A DNA stretch of 64,000 nucleotides, from the NCBI GenBank assembly GCA_958349055.1, contig CATWBO010000004.1, positions 13,649 to 77,648 of the forward strand, given 5' to 3'. Every line of letters starts with the position of its first letter. Positions within the stretch are counted from its first letter, which is position 1. Positions 15,694-24,351 of this stretch are shown here, piece by piece. Position numbers and translations under genes: made by a program. This stretch comes from an uncultured bacterium. Its GTDB lineage: Bacteria; Actinomycetota; Coriobacteriia; Coriobacteriales; Coriobacteriaceae. A model generated the notes under the pieces. That model worked only from the letters and a program-made list of their open reading frames with translations, ran no database searches and had not been told where the DNA came from.

Positions 15694-16218
15694 ATGAAGA
15701 AGACCATCGCAATCGGTTGCGACCATATCGTTACGGACGAGAAGATCTATCTGGCCGACCGCCTGGAGCAGGCTGGCTACAAGGTGCTCGACTGCGGCAC
15801 CTACAGCCACACCCGTACGCACTATCCCATCTACGGCAAGGCCGTGGGCGAGGCCGTTGCCAGCGGCAAGGCCGACTTTGGTGTGGCCCTGTGCGGTACC
15901 GGCATCGGCATCACCAACGCCGTCAACAAGGTTCCCGGCGCCCGCTGCGCCCTGGTTCGCGACATGACCTCTGCCCTGTATGCCCGTCGCGAGCTCAACG
16001 CCAACATCGTGGGCTTTGGCGGTAAGATCACCGGCGAGTTCCTGATGGCCGACATTATGCTTGCCTTCCTGGAGGAGCCCTACGAGAAGACCCCCGAGCA
16101 CGATGCCCTGATTGCCAAGATCGACGCCTGCAATAAGGCCGATGCCGAGGCTCAGGCTGACCCGCACTTCTTTGACGAGTTCCTCGAGAAGTGGGACCGT
16201 GGCGAATACCACGACTAG
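15694..16218 (+). CDS. lacB: Galactose-6-phosphate isomerase subunit LacB
   Basis: This 174-residue catalytic partner of LacA belongs to the RpiB family. It begins MKKTIAIGCDHIVTDEK and carries the active-site cysteine C67 in VALCGTGIGITNAVNK, then VRDMTSALYARRELNAN. It starts 63 bp after lacA with GAAAGGA upstream, so the two are co-transcribed. The length fits LacB (about 171) better than RpiB (about 150). Confidence 0.95.
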   Translation: MKKTIAIGCDHIVTDEKIYLADRLEQAGYKVLDCGTYSHTRTHYPIYGKAVGEAVASGKADFGVALCGTGIGITNAVNKVPGARCALVRDMTSALYARRELNANIVGFGGKITGEFLMADIMLAFLEEPYEKTPEHDALIAKIDACNKADAEAQADPHFFDEFLEKWDRGEYHD

Positions 16219-16337
16219 CGGGTATCCGGCGTAATTTACTAGTCCGTTGACGGCTCGCGTTTCTGTGAGGGGGCGCGGGCCGGTTTTCTATCAGCCCCAC
16301 TGACTCGGCGGGCTGGCGTACGAAAGGGAAGGCTCCT

Positions 16338-17219
16338 ATGGAGTTTGTTCTTGATAACGGTTCTATTCGTGTGGCACTGAGCACGGCTGGCGGATCGTTC
16401 ACTTCGATTAAGGCCAACGGTCGCGAGTACCTGTGGCAGGGCGACCCGGCGGTCTGGTCGGGCCAGGCACCTATTTGCTTCCCGATCTGCGGCGGCCTTC
16501 GTGACGGTCGCGCGATGACTATGGGCGGCCGCGAGGTCAAGCTTGCCCGCCACGGCTTTGCCCGCAAGCAGGAGTGGAAGCTCGAGGAGCAGGGCGACAG
16601 CATGGTTGCGCTGAGCCTAAGCTCTGCCGACCACGCCGAGCTGCTCGAGCAGTATCCGTATCCGTTTAAGATCGTCGCGCGCTACACGATCGATGCGGCT
16701 AAGGCGGCCGTGTCGTACGAGGTGACCAATGAGGGCACCGAGGATATGCCATTCTTTGTGGGCGGTCACCCCGGCTTTAAGTGCCCGCTCGACGAGGGCG
16801 AGTCCTATGACGACTATGAACTTCGTTTTGATCAGCGTGAGGCCGCCGAGCTCTGTACTGCCGTTCCCTCGACGGGCCTGATTGATGTTGAGCATCGCAG
16901 CAAAAACCCGATGATCGGCCACGACCTGCCGCTGACCCACGAACTTTTCGACTTCGCGGAGACCATCTTTGACGTGCTCGAGAGCCGCGTGGTCACGCTG
17001 ACCAAGAAAACCGAGGACAAGGGCGTGCGTCTGACATTCCCTGATATGCCGTACCTGATTGTATGGAGCAAGCCCGAGGGCGACTTTGTTGCGGTTGAGC
17101 CGTGGGGCGGTCTGTCCACCTGCTCCGATGAGGACGATGTCCTGGAGCACAAGCGTGGCTGCCTGGTGGCCAAGCCGGGGGAGACCGTCACCCGTGGCTT
17201 TGAGATCGAGATTCTTTAA
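16338..17219 (+). CDS. lacX: Aldose 1-epimerase family protein, LacX-like
   Basis: This 293-residue protein has the galactose-mutarotase-like beta fold: EYLWQGDPAVWSGQAPICFP and RHGFARKQEW, then HPGFKCPL and the late acidic motif VAVEPWGG. These match the LacX/YihR-type branch of aldose 1-epimerases found in lac operons. It sits between lacB and lacC, as lacX accompanies the lac operon of lactic acid bacteria. Its substrate is unproven and could be a hexose phosphate anomer. It is distinct from the partial GalM at position 1. Confidence 0.8.
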   Translation: MEFVLDNGSIRVALSTAGGSFTSIKANGREYLWQGDPAVWSGQAPICFPICGGLRDGRAMTMGGREVKLARHGFARKQEWKLEEQGDSMVALSLSSADHAELLEQYPYPFKIVARYTIDAAKAAVSYEVTNEGTEDMPFFVGGHPGFKCPLDEGESYDDYELRFDQREAAELCTAVPSTGLIDVEHRSKNPMIGHDLPLTHELFDFAETIFDVLESRVVTLTKKTEDKGVRLTFPDMPYLIVWSKPEGDFVAVEPWGGLSTCSDEDDVLEHKRGCLVAKPGETVTRGFEIEIL

Positions 17220-17275
17220 CGAGCTATCGTATGTTTGGGGACGCACACGTCGTGCCCCGGAAACAGGAGATCAAC

Positions 17276-18211
17276 ATGATTCTGACCGTTACCATGAACC
17301 CGTCGATTGATACGCGCTATCAGCTCGACAAGCTGATTATCGATGATGTGAACCGCGTGACGCCCGAGAAAACGGCTGGCGGCAAGGGCCTCAACGTGAG
17401 CCGTGTGCTGCTGCAGCTGGGCGACGACGTGCTCGCAACCGGTCTGCTTGGCGGCCACATGGGTGCCTATATGGCCGAGCTTATGGATGTCGACGGCGTT
17501 AAGAACGACTTTGTGCCCATCGCCGGTGAGACGCGCATTTGCCTGAATATTCTGCACGAGGGTAATCAGACCGAGCTGCTGGAGAGCGGCCCGCAGATCG
17601 CCCCGGCCGAGCTCGAGGCCTTTACTGCCAAGTTCGCCGAGCTTGCAGCGAAGGCGGACGTTGTGACGCTTTCGGGCTCGCTGCCGCGCGGCGTCGATGC
17701 CGGCTACTATGCCGAGCTGGTCAAGATTGCCGAAGAGGCGGGCGCCAAGGTGCTGCTCGATACCTCGGGCGCGTCGCTGGAGGCCGCGTTGGAGTCCGAC
17801 GCCAAGCCCGAGCTCGTGAAGCCCAACCTGACCGAGATCAACGGCCTGCTGGGCACGTCCTTTACCACCGACGACGTCGACGCGCTGCGCGAGGCGCTTG
17901 CCGCCGATGGCCGCTTTGCCGGTATCCCCTGGGTTGTCGTCTCGATGGGTGCCGCCGGCTCGGTGGGCTTCCACGAGGGCCGCGCGTTCCGCGCCAAGAC
18001 GCCCGCGATTGCCGCTGTCAACGCGACGGGTTCCGGCGACTCGACGATCGCCGGCTTTGCACACGCCATTGCTGCCGGTGCCGATGATGTCACAGTGCTT
18101 AAGACTGCCAATACCTGCGGCAAGCTCAACGCCATGGATCCCAAGACTGGCCACCTGGTCATGGACCGCTGGGACGAGGTCTACAACAGCGTTGAAGTAA
18201 CGGAGCTGTAG
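17276..18211 (+). CDS. lacC: Tagatose-6-phosphate kinase (PfkB family)
   Basis: This 311-residue PfkB-type sugar-phosphate kinase begins MILTVTMNPSIDTRYQLD, with the first PfkB signature in TAGGKGLNVSRVLLQLG and the second in VNATGSGDSTIAGFAHA (catalytic Asp in GSGD). ACAGGAGA lies just before the ATG at 17276. It phosphorylates tagatose-6-phosphate to tagatose-1,6-bisphosphate; the sequence alone does not exclude 1-phosphofructokinase, but the lacAB context strongly favours LacC. No lacD follows; the candidate aldolase is at 26714. Confidence 0.9.
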   Translation: MILTVTMNPSIDTRYQLDKLIIDDVNRVTPEKTAGGKGLNVSRVLLQLGDDVLATGLLGGHMGAYMAELMDVDGVKNDFVPIAGETRICLNILHEGNQTELLESGPQIAPAELEAFTAKFAELAAKADVVTLSGSLPRGVDAGYYAELVKIAEEAGAKVLLDTSGASLEAALESDAKPELVKPNLTEINGLLGTSFTTDDVDALREALAADGRFAGIPWVVVSMGAAGSVGFHEGRAFRAKTPAIAAVNATGSGDSTIAGFAHAIAAGADDVTVLKTANTCGKLNAMDPKTGHLVMDRWDEVYNSVEVTEL

Positions 18212-18212
18212 A

Positions 18213-18240
18213 GTTACGCGGTTTTACCAAACCGCGTAAC
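18213..18240. repeat. 28-nt hairpin after lacC, identical to one after aroF/G
   Basis: A 12-bp stem (GTTACGCGGTTT with AAACCGCGTAAC) has the loop TACC and begins one base after the lacC stop. Its exact reverse complement lies at 52515-52542, touching the stop of the minus-strand DAHP synthase gene, so both copies have the same orientation relative to the gene they follow. Confidence 0.85.
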
Positions 18241-18256
18241 GGCTCGACGCTGCAAG

Positions 18257-18316
18257 CCCGCCAGAGCGGCAATCTGCCTTTCGTTTCAAGGCACCTTGCT
18301 CGCTCTGGCGGGTTTT
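18257..18316 (+). terminator. Terminator of the lacABXC operon
   Basis: CCCGCCAGAGCG and CGCTCTGGCGGG form a 12-bp stem followed by TTTT. The 32-nt loop is long for a terminator. Confidence 0.7.
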
Positions 18317-18343
18317 CGCTGTCGTTGCTAAAACATCGACGTA

Positions 18344-18394
18344 ATGCGGCAGATGGGGACGTTCCTTTTCTGCCGGCAGTTTGGGACACTCCTT
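18344..18394. repeat. Dispersed intergenic repeat (GGGACGTTCC family), copy 1
   Basis: The core GGGACGTTCCTTTTCTGC (18356-18373) is followed by CGGCAGTTTGGGACACTCC. A near-identical copy lies at 19867-19901 and a reverse copy at 51646-51696. Copies 1 and 2 flank the ATPase gene at 18418. Confidence 0.75.
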
Positions 18395-18417
18395 ACGGGG
18401 CACCCCCTCCACAGCGC

Positions 18418-19719
18418 CTATGCCAGCTTGTCGATTTGCCCAATCTCCCAGAGCGGAATGTTGACGAGCGTGCCCTCGTCTCTATATGCCGCTAACGATG
18501 TTCTCACGCAGCGCTCGAGCTTGAACTTCTCGCAGGCAATCCTCAGACTCTTTGCTTTGAGATTCTCTGCCGCCTTGACCTCGAGCGGAAGCACGGTCCC
18601 CGCATGGTCGATGGCAAAGTCAGTCTCTGCATTGCCGGAGGAGGATGACCAATACGCGGGAGTTTTGCCTTGGAGCAAAAGCTCCTGTGCGACGTATTGC
18701 TCGGTCAGCGAGCCTTTGAACTCCGTAAAAACAGCGGGCCCGTTCAGAACAATGGCCGGCGAGAGACCGGAGAGTGCTCCGAGGATGCCGGTGTCGATGC
18801 AGAACAGCTTGAAGCCCGAGAGATCCTCGTAGCTTGTGAGCGGTGCTCTTAGGGCGGAAACGCGTGGTACCTTATGAACGATTCCATAGTCCATGAGCCA
18901 CTGGAGGCTTTCCTCAAAATCGCGTGCGCGCGCCCCGGGACGAAGCGCGCCGTAGACGAACTTCTTGTTTTCCTTTGCGAGCTGGCCGGGAAGGGATTTC
19001 CAAACCAGCCTCATGCGCTCGACGATGCGGGCTGGCGCATGCTTGCCAAAATCGGATTCGTAAGCTTCGATGATTTGCTGCTGAAGCCTGCGGGCCTCGA
19101 TGAAATCGTGGGAGGCGGCGAAAGCGGAGACAACCTCTGGCATGCCACCGACAACGAGGTATTCCTTGAGCAAGCGCTCGAGCTTTTCGGAAACGTTTGC
19201 CAGCAGGTCCATGTCTGCGGCAAGGATGGCATCTGCGAGCGGATCGCCATCGACGGCACGAACGAACTCGACAAACCCCATGGGGCGCATGGTGAGCTGG
19301 TCGATTTTGCCGACGGGGAACGACTCGTTTTCGCGTCGGAGTGCGAGTCCCATATAGGAGCCGGCTGCCACGATATGGTATTCCGGCGCCAGCTCGTTGA
19401 AGTATTTGAGCGAGGTGATGCCACGCGGTGCCTCTTGGATTTCGTCGAAGATGATGAGTGTGTCTGTCGGCGTTATGGTCTGGCCGCGCAGGAGCTCTAT
19501 CTGGGAGATGATGCGTTTGGGGTCAAGGCTTCCGTCGAACAGCGAACGTGCGCCCGGTTCGAGCATAAAGTCAAAACGGATGACGTTTTGATACTGCTGG
19601 CCTGCGAATTCGTTGAGAAGCCAGGTTTTTCCCGTCTGGCGGGCCCCCTTAAGCAGGAGGGGCTTGCGGTTTGCCCTAGATTTCCAAGCGATGAGTTCGT
19701 CCATTAGCTGTCGCTGCAT
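18418..19719 (-). CDS. AAA_14 / DUF4143 family ATPase
   Basis: This 433-residue protein has Walker A KGARQTGKTW (about residues 24-33), Walker B DTLIIFDEIQEAP (about 85-97), and sensor-like IVAAGSYMGLALR. The C-terminal DUF4143 part contains SSSGNAETDFAIDHAG and LPLEVKA, the E-D-----EVK pattern of a PD-(D/E)XK nuclease-like core. Such proteins are common orphan ATPases in gut bacteria; their role is unknown and is not assigned here. GGAGGCAG stands before the ATG. The upstream region has about 2.6 copies of a 33-bp tandem repeat. The gene stands alone between the lac and gal operons and is flanked by two copies of a dispersed repeat, which suggests it is an acquired unit. Confidence 0.85.
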   Translation of the reverse strand: MQRQLMDELIAWKSRANRKPLLLKGARQTGKTWLLNEFAGQQYQNVIRFDFMLEPGARSLFDGSLDPKRIISQIELLRGQTITPTDTLIIFDEIQEAPRGITSLKYFNELAPEYHIVAAGSYMGLALRRENESFPVGKIDQLTMRPMGFVEFVRAVDGDPLADAILAADMDLLANVSEKLERLLKEYLVVGGMPEVVSAFAASHDFIEARRLQQQIIEAYESDFGKHAPARIVERMRLVWKSLPGQLAKENKKFVYGALRPGARARDFEESLQWLMDYGIVHKVPRVSALRAPLTSYEDLSGFKLFCIDTGILGALSGLSPAIVLNGPAVFTEFKGSLTEQYVAQELLLQGKTPAYWSSSSGNAETDFAIDHAGTVLPLEVKAAENLKAKSLRIACEKFKLERCVRTSLAAYRDEGTLVNIPLWEIGQIDKLA

Positions 19720-19765
19720 ACTGCCTCCTAACGACCATGGTTAGTATAAGACTGTTTTGGTCCTT

Positions 19766-19851
19766 CCATCGAAAAATGTGGGAGTGAACCACGTTTTTCC
19801 ATCGAATAATGTGGGAGACAACCACGTTTTTCCATCGAATAATGTGGTGGT
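19766..19851. repeat. Tandem 33-bp repeats upstream of the AAA_14 ATPase
   Basis: Units lie at 19766-19798, 19799-19831 and 19832-19851 (partial). Each begins CCATCGAATAATGTGG and, when complete, ends AACCACGTTTTT; the GTGG and CCAC parts are complementary. The repeat starts 47 bp before the ATPase start codon, an operator-like position. Confidence 0.8.
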
Positions 19852-19864
19852 TTAGGTCGACACC

Positions 19865-19905
19865 TAGGGACGATCCTTTTCTGCCGGCAGTTTGGGACAC
19901 TCCTT
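19865..19905. repeat. Dispersed intergenic repeat (GGGACGTTCC family), copy 2
   Basis: The core GGGACGATCCTTTTCTGC (19867-19884) differs at one base from copy 1 at 18356, and the following CGGCAGTTTGGGACACTCC is identical. Confidence 0.75.
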
Positions 19906-20026
19906 GTTTTGGTGCAAATTAGCTATCCTTGCATCAAAAACGGCGTCCGTCGGCGATGTTGCCGGCGGGCGCCGTTGTCGTGTGGGCGGTTATGTCGTGG
20001 CCGCTGATGAGGCTCGAACCCGTATG

Positions 20027-21655
20027 CTATAGCGAGTCGATAAAGCGCTGCTGGGCGGCGCGGCCGGCTTCGTCCCATTTAAAGACGCCGGCGTTGTCGA
20101 GTACGTGGCCAAACACCACGCCGACCTCCTCGTGCAGGATATCGATGGCGTTGTCCGCCGTAAGCTCGTCGGCGCGGCGGGCGTAGACGTCCTCGGCCCA
20201 CGCGGCGTGGCTGCGGCAAAGGTCGTCGCCCTCGAGCGCGCTGGCAAGGTCGTAGCTGGCATCGGCCTTGGCCGCCAGCAGGTGCTCGCGGACAGCGCCG
20301 AGCTCGGGAACCAAGCGCGGCGGCAAAATCGCCAGGCCCATGACCTCGATCAGGCCGATGTTCTCCTTCTTAATGTGGTGATACTCGGCATGCGGGTGAA
20401 ACACGCCCAGCGGATGCTCGTCGGTCGTGATGTTGCAGCGAAGCGCCAGGTAGGCCTCGTAGATTTCGCCGCCGGCATTGCCGCGGGAGTCGACGCGGCG
20501 GATGACGGGCGTCACGGTGTTGTGCGCCACGCCATCGGCTGTGTGCGCGATGACGCCCACCGATTCATCGGTCCACTCGCGCCAGGCGAGGATAATCTTC
20601 TCGGCAGCGCCGAGCAGCTGAGCGCGGTCGTGCGAGCGCAGACGCAGCACCGAGAGCGGCCACTGCAGCACGGTGCCGCTGACCTGGTCAAAACCGGGCA
20701 CGCTAAACTGCGAGACCTCGGCGGCGTGCATCATGGGGAACTCGTGCGCGCCGCCCTGGAAGTGGTCGTGCGACAGAATCGAGCCGCCCACGATGGGCAG
20801 GTCGGCGTTGGAGCCGATGAAGTAATGCGGGAACAGGTCCACAAAATCGAGCAGGCAGGTCAGGCCCTTGCGGTCGATGTGCATCGGACGATGCTCGGAG
20901 CTCATGGCAATGCAGTGCTCGTTAAAGTACGCGTACGGGCTGTACTGGAAGCCCCAACGCTCGCCGTCGAGCTGGATGGGGATAACACGCAGATTCTGGC
21001 GGGCGGGGTGAGCGCCGCCGTCGGCTGCGGCGGAGCGTCCGGGATAGCCCTCGTTTTCGATGCAGAGCTGGCAGGCGGGATACTTCTCGCCCGTGTTCTT
21101 GGCTGCACCTGCCGCGGCGATATCGCGCGGGTCCTTCTCAGGCTTGGACAGGTTGATGGTGATCTCAAGATCGCCCCAGTTGGTGGGGGTGCTCCATTTG
21201 ATGTTGCGCGCGATGGCGGCACGGCGCACGTAGCCGGCGTCGCAGCACAGGCCGTAGAACCAGTCGGTCGCGGCACGGGGCTCGTTGACGCCCATACGCC
21301 CATTGAATTCCTCGTTTACAACCGAAGGCCTCGGCATGAGCGCGCCCATGATGCGCATGGCGATGCGGTCGCGGCCCGACGCCGTGTCCTCGGCAGCACC
21401 GTTGACAACGGCGGCCTCGGAAAGCGCGGCAAGCGTGCCTTCAAGGTCAAAGTCGGGGAGTGTATCGGGGTGCAAGAGCGAGAGTTTCTCAACCTGGAGC
21501 GCCCAGGCCATGTCAAGCGCCGGGCCCGTAGCACCGATGCACTCGAGAATGGTGTTGTATACCCAGATACGGTCGTCCTGTCCGATCATCGATCGGTGGA
21601 TGGCATATTCGATGAGGCCCTGTGCAGCCTCGCGCACGTCGGTCATTACAGCCAT
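20027..21655 (-). CDS. galT: UDP-glucose--hexose-1-phosphate uridylyltransferase, Firmicutes-type (GalT class II)
   Basis: This 542-residue protein is far longer than the E. coli-type enzyme (about 350) and matches the GalT2 family: RPSVVNEEF, FYGLCCDAGYVRRAAIARN, then YPACQLCIENEGYPGR, FQYSPYAYFNEHCI, and the histidine cluster GGSILSHDHFQGG used for nucleotidyl transfer. It transfers UMP from UDP-glucose to galactose-1-phosphate in the Leloir pathway. It follows galK with overlap: the galK TAA shares its last A with an internal ATG at 21646 (TAATG), so translation may begin at 21655 or 21646. The operon is probably controlled by the LacI/GalR protein at 23191. Confidence 0.93.
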   Translation of the reverse strand: MAVMTDVREAAQGLIEYAIHRSMIGQDDRIWVYNTILECIGATGPALDMAWALQVEKLSLLHPDTLPDFDLEGTLAALSEAAVVNGAAEDTASGRDRIAMRIMGALMPRPSVVNEEFNGRMGVNEPRAATDWFYGLCCDAGYVRRAAIARNIKWSTPTNWGDLEITINLSKPEKDPRDIAAAGAAKNTGEKYPACQLCIENEGYPGRSAAADGGAHPARQNLRVIPIQLDGERWGFQYSPYAYFNEHCIAMSSEHRPMHIDRKGLTCLLDFVDLFPHYFIGSNADLPIVGGSILSHDHFQGGAHEFPMMHAAEVSQFSVPGFDQVSGTVLQWPLSVLRLRSHDRAQLLGAAEKIILAWREWTDESVGVIAHTADGVAHNTVTPVIRRVDSRGNAGGEIYEAYLALRCNITTDEHPLGVFHPHAEYHHIKKENIGLIEVMGLAILPPRLVPELGAVREHLLAAKADASYDLASALEGDDLCRSHAAWAEDVYARRADELTADNAIDILHEEVGVVFGHVLDNAGVFKWDEAGRAAQQRFIDSL

Positions 21656-22851
21656 GCCGCGTAAGCCCCCTTGTCAGAAATCGCGTAGTGGCGGGCAGAG
21701 CCTTCGCCCAGCCAGCCGTTCATCTTGGCAATGAAGGTGTCGACCAGGTCGAGCGGCACGAAAGCCTGGATGGTGCCACCAAAGCCGCCGCCGTGAATAC
21801 GAACGGCGCCGCGGCCGTCGAGCACGTGCTCGGCCAGCGCCAGGGCATACATGGAGGGCTGCTCGGAGCCCAGCTTGGCAACGACATTCTGCAGGTACAT
21901 GGCAGAGCTGGCGCCGGACTCGCGCGTCAGGACCAGGAACTGGTCGATGTCGCCGGCGTTCAGAGCTGCCCAGCGCTTGTCGACCAGGCCGTTCTCGTAC
22001 CAGTAGTGAACGGCGCGCAGGCAGGCGCGGTCGCCCAGCTTGGCGCGCAGCTCGGGGAGCTTGGCGTCAAAGTCGGCAACGTTTACCTCGCACAGGCGTG
22101 CCTTGCCAAACTCGGCGGCGACGTCCTGCATCTCGCGCGGAACGGCGGCGTAGTCGTCGGTAGCTGCCACATGGTCGGCACCAACCTTAACGAGCACGAG
22201 CGCATAGCCGTGATCCTCAAAGTTGAGCTCGAGCTTTTGAGTTTTAGGCTGAGCCTGGTCCTCGAAGTCCATGTAGGCGAGGCCGCCCAGGCACACGGCG
22301 GCCTGGTCCATCAGACCACAGGGCTTGCCGTAGTAGTTGTTCTCGGTGCGCTGGCTCATCTGCGCAAGCGCGACGGGCTCAATGGCGGGCGCGCCCCAGA
22401 GGGTCTCCATGGCGCGGCCGTACGCAGCCTCGACGGCAGCGGAGCTCGAAAGGCCGCCGCCCGAGGGAACGGAGCAGGTAAAGGCGAAGTCGAAGCCGTG
22501 GGGCTCAACGCCCAGAGCTGCAATTTCGTGGGCCATGCCGCGAACGAGGCTCGCGGACGTGCCCTTCTCGGACTCCTGAACATCTAGCGTGTCGAGCGTG
22601 ATCTCAAACGTGGGGTAGCCCTCGTCGGCAACACGGACCTTGTCGGTGTCGGTTGCCACGGCAATGCCGTCGACGGCGACATCGAGCGAGCCGGCGATGA
22701 CGTGGCCGCCCTCGTGGTCGGTGTGGTTGCCGCTGATCTCGGAGCGGCCGGGCGCGTGCACATAGAGCACCTGGCGGTCGCCGATGGGGCCAAACTCCTC
22801 CTCAAACAGCTTGGTGAGCGTGGCGAATGTCTTTTCGTCGGGGGTGGTCAT
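21646..22851 (-). CDS. galK: Galactokinase
   Basis: This 401-residue GHMP kinase has the galactokinase signature GRSEISGNHTDHEGG (a variant of GR-NLIGEHTDY), the ATP-binding PSGGGLSSSAA loop and a late GGGFGGT motif (motif 3). It makes galactose-1-phosphate for GalT. The ATG at 22851 has GGAAAGGA upstream; an earlier ATG (22938) lies inside the operator region and is not preferred. It begins the galK-galT operon, opposite the LacI/GalR gene, with operators at 22893 and 22959. Confidence 0.93.
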   Translation of the reverse strand: MTTPDEKTFATLTKLFEEEFGPIGDRQVLYVHAPGRSEISGNHTDHEGGHVIAGSLDVAVDGIAVATDTDKVRVADEGYPTFEITLDTLDVQESEKGTSASLVRGMAHEIAALGVEPHGFDFAFTCSVPSGGGLSSSAAVEAAYGRAMETLWGAPAIEPVALAQMSQRTENNYYGKPCGLMDQAAVCLGGLAYMDFEDQAQPKTQKLELNFEDHGYALVLVKVGADHVAATDDYAAVPREMQDVAAEFGKARLCEVNVADFDAKLPELRAKLGDRACLRAVHYWYENGLVDKRWAALNAGDIDQFLVLTRESGASSAMYLQNVVAKLGSEQPSMYALALAEHVLDGRGAVRIHGGGFGGTIQAFVPLDLVDTFIAKMNGWLGEGSARHYAISDKGAYAAWL

Positions 22852-22892
22852 GGGGGTCCTTTCCTTGGTGCGCACGGGTGAGTTTTGCGTCG

Positions 22893-22976
22893 TTATGAGT
22901 ACGTTAACAACTTGAAGCGGCATGAACCAAGTGTTCACGATACCGCACGTTACGGGCTATGTTAACGTACTCATAA
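22893..22976. promoter_or_regulatory. Paired LacI/GalR-type operators upstream of galK
   Basis: TTATGAGTACGTTAACAA (22893-22910) and the inverted ATGTTAACGTACTCATAA (22959-22976) share a 17-bp core and are 66 bp apart centre to centre. A third, weaker copy is at 23082. This core is not found near the other two LacI genes. Confidence 0.75.
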
Positions 22977-23024
22977 CACATCGCTTGTCACTTTTTTGAG
23001 AATCTGGTAATCGGTAGAAATACA

Positions 23025-23036
23025 GCCGTGAACGGT
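23025..23036. promoter_or_regulatory. ACCGT-NN-ACGGT-like palindrome in the gal control region
   Basis: GCCGTGAACGGT matches the palindrome at 15019 with one change, between galK and its divergent regulator. Confidence 0.4.
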
Positions 23037-23081
23037 ACTGCCGTATGGACTTATAAAGCAGAAGAGGTGCAGATAGAAAAA

Positions 23082-23099
23082 GTAGAGTACGTTAACATG
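23082..23099. promoter_or_regulatory. Third gal operator, near the GalR-like gene
   Basis: GTAGAGTACGTTAACATG is a further copy of the site at 22893, 92 bp before the regulator's start. It would suit autoregulation. Confidence 0.6.
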
Positions 23100-23190
23100 C
23101 GTCCGACGATAGCGGCCCTCCGCGCGGGCTCATTTCTGCACGGGGCCGGCATGCACGCTATTCAGATCTCGCAAGGGTGAAGGTGATCCA

Positions 23191-24222
23191 GTGGCAAGGC
23201 GCCCGTCCAACGATACAGGTACGCGTCCGGTCTCCATGGCTGACGTCGCCCGTGCTGCTGGCGTTTCGCAGCAGACGGTTTCGCGCGTCGCCAACGGCTT
23301 GCCCAACGTTAACGAGCAGACGCGCCAGCGCGTGCAGGCCGCGATGCAAGAGCTCGGCTTTCGTCCGAGTTATGCCGGTCGCTCGCTGCGCGATGGCCGT
23401 TACCATTCGGTCGGCCTGTGCATCAACGATGTCACCAAGTTTGGCAACCTCTCAATGATCGACGGCATCGCCAGCGCCGCTCGCGAGCACGGCTGTGCCA
23501 TCACGCTAGTCGAGATGTCCAAGACCGAGGAGTTTTCGCTTGCCGAAGCCACGCGTCGCATGGCGGCCCTGCCGGTCGATGGCATCATCATCGGCATGAG
23601 CCGCATGGCGCCCGACTTTGAGACGTTTGATCCGCTGCCGGGAATCGGCACGGTTATCGTCACCATGTATGCGCATCCGCGCGTGACCACGGTCGACTCC
23701 GACCATTACGGCTGCTCGCTGCTGCTTATGGATCACCTGTTTGAGCTTGGTCACGAACAGATTCGCTATATCGGCGGCCCGTCCTTCTCGGTGGACGAGC
23801 AGTTCCGCCGCGCCGGTTGGCAAGACGCGCTCGAGCGCAGGCATATCGAGCCGGCAGAGCCGCTCGAGGGCGACTGGTCTGCCAACAGCGGCTACGAGGC
23901 CGGCAGGTATCTGGCAGAACACGACCGCGCCATGACGGCGATCTATGCGGCAAACGACCAGATGGCAAACGGCGCCATCGCCGCGCTGCGCGATAGTGGC
24001 CTGCGCGTGCCCGAGGACGTGAGTGTGGTGGGCGTCGACGATTCGCTCGACGATTTTGTCGCACACAACGAGCTCACGACCGTGCGATTCGATCTGCATC
24101 AGCGCGGACGCGAGGTGTTTGAGCATGCGGTCCCTAAGGAGGGGGTGCCGGGCAAGACCGTCGCCATCCGTATCCCCGGTCAGCTCATCGTTCGACATAC
24201 CACAGCGGCTCCGCGCTCGTAG
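23191..24222 (+). CDS. LacI/GalR-family regulator of galKT
   Basis: This 343-residue paralogue of the LacI proteins at 7041 and 12106 has the helix-turn-helix VSMADVARAAGVSQQTVSRV, hinge YAGRSLRDGRYHSVGL, and an effector domain ending with EDVSVVGVDDSLDDFV. The start is a GTG at 23191 with AAGGTGA before it. It is divergent from galK-galT, and three operators of one type lie between. It is therefore most likely the galactose-responsive repressor of the Leloir genes. Confidence 0.9.
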   Translation: MARRPSNDTGTRPVSMADVARAAGVSQQTVSRVANGLPNVNEQTRQRVQAAMQELGFRPSYAGRSLRDGRYHSVGLCINDVTKFGNLSMIDGIASAAREHGCAITLVEMSKTEEFSLAEATRRMAALPVDGIIIGMSRMAPDFETFDPLPGIGTVIVTMYAHPRVTTVDSDHYGCSLLLMDHLFELGHEQIRYIGGPSFSVDEQFRRAGWQDALERRHIEPAEPLEGDWSANSGYEAGRYLAEHDRAMTAIYAANDQMANGAIAALRDSGLRVPEDVSVVGVDDSLDDFVAHNELTTVRFDLHQRGREVFEHAVPKEGVPGKTVAIRIPGQLIVRHTTAAPRS

Positions 24223-24351
24223 TTTGCGCAGGTCAACGGCGTGTTGCCGCGCTTCAATAACAAATGGTAAGGAAGCCGGCAGATGGCTGTTGGGATGCGG
24301 CCGAGTGCTATGATAGACAGGCTCTTTTGTCTATCTAGGAGGCTTTGCCTG

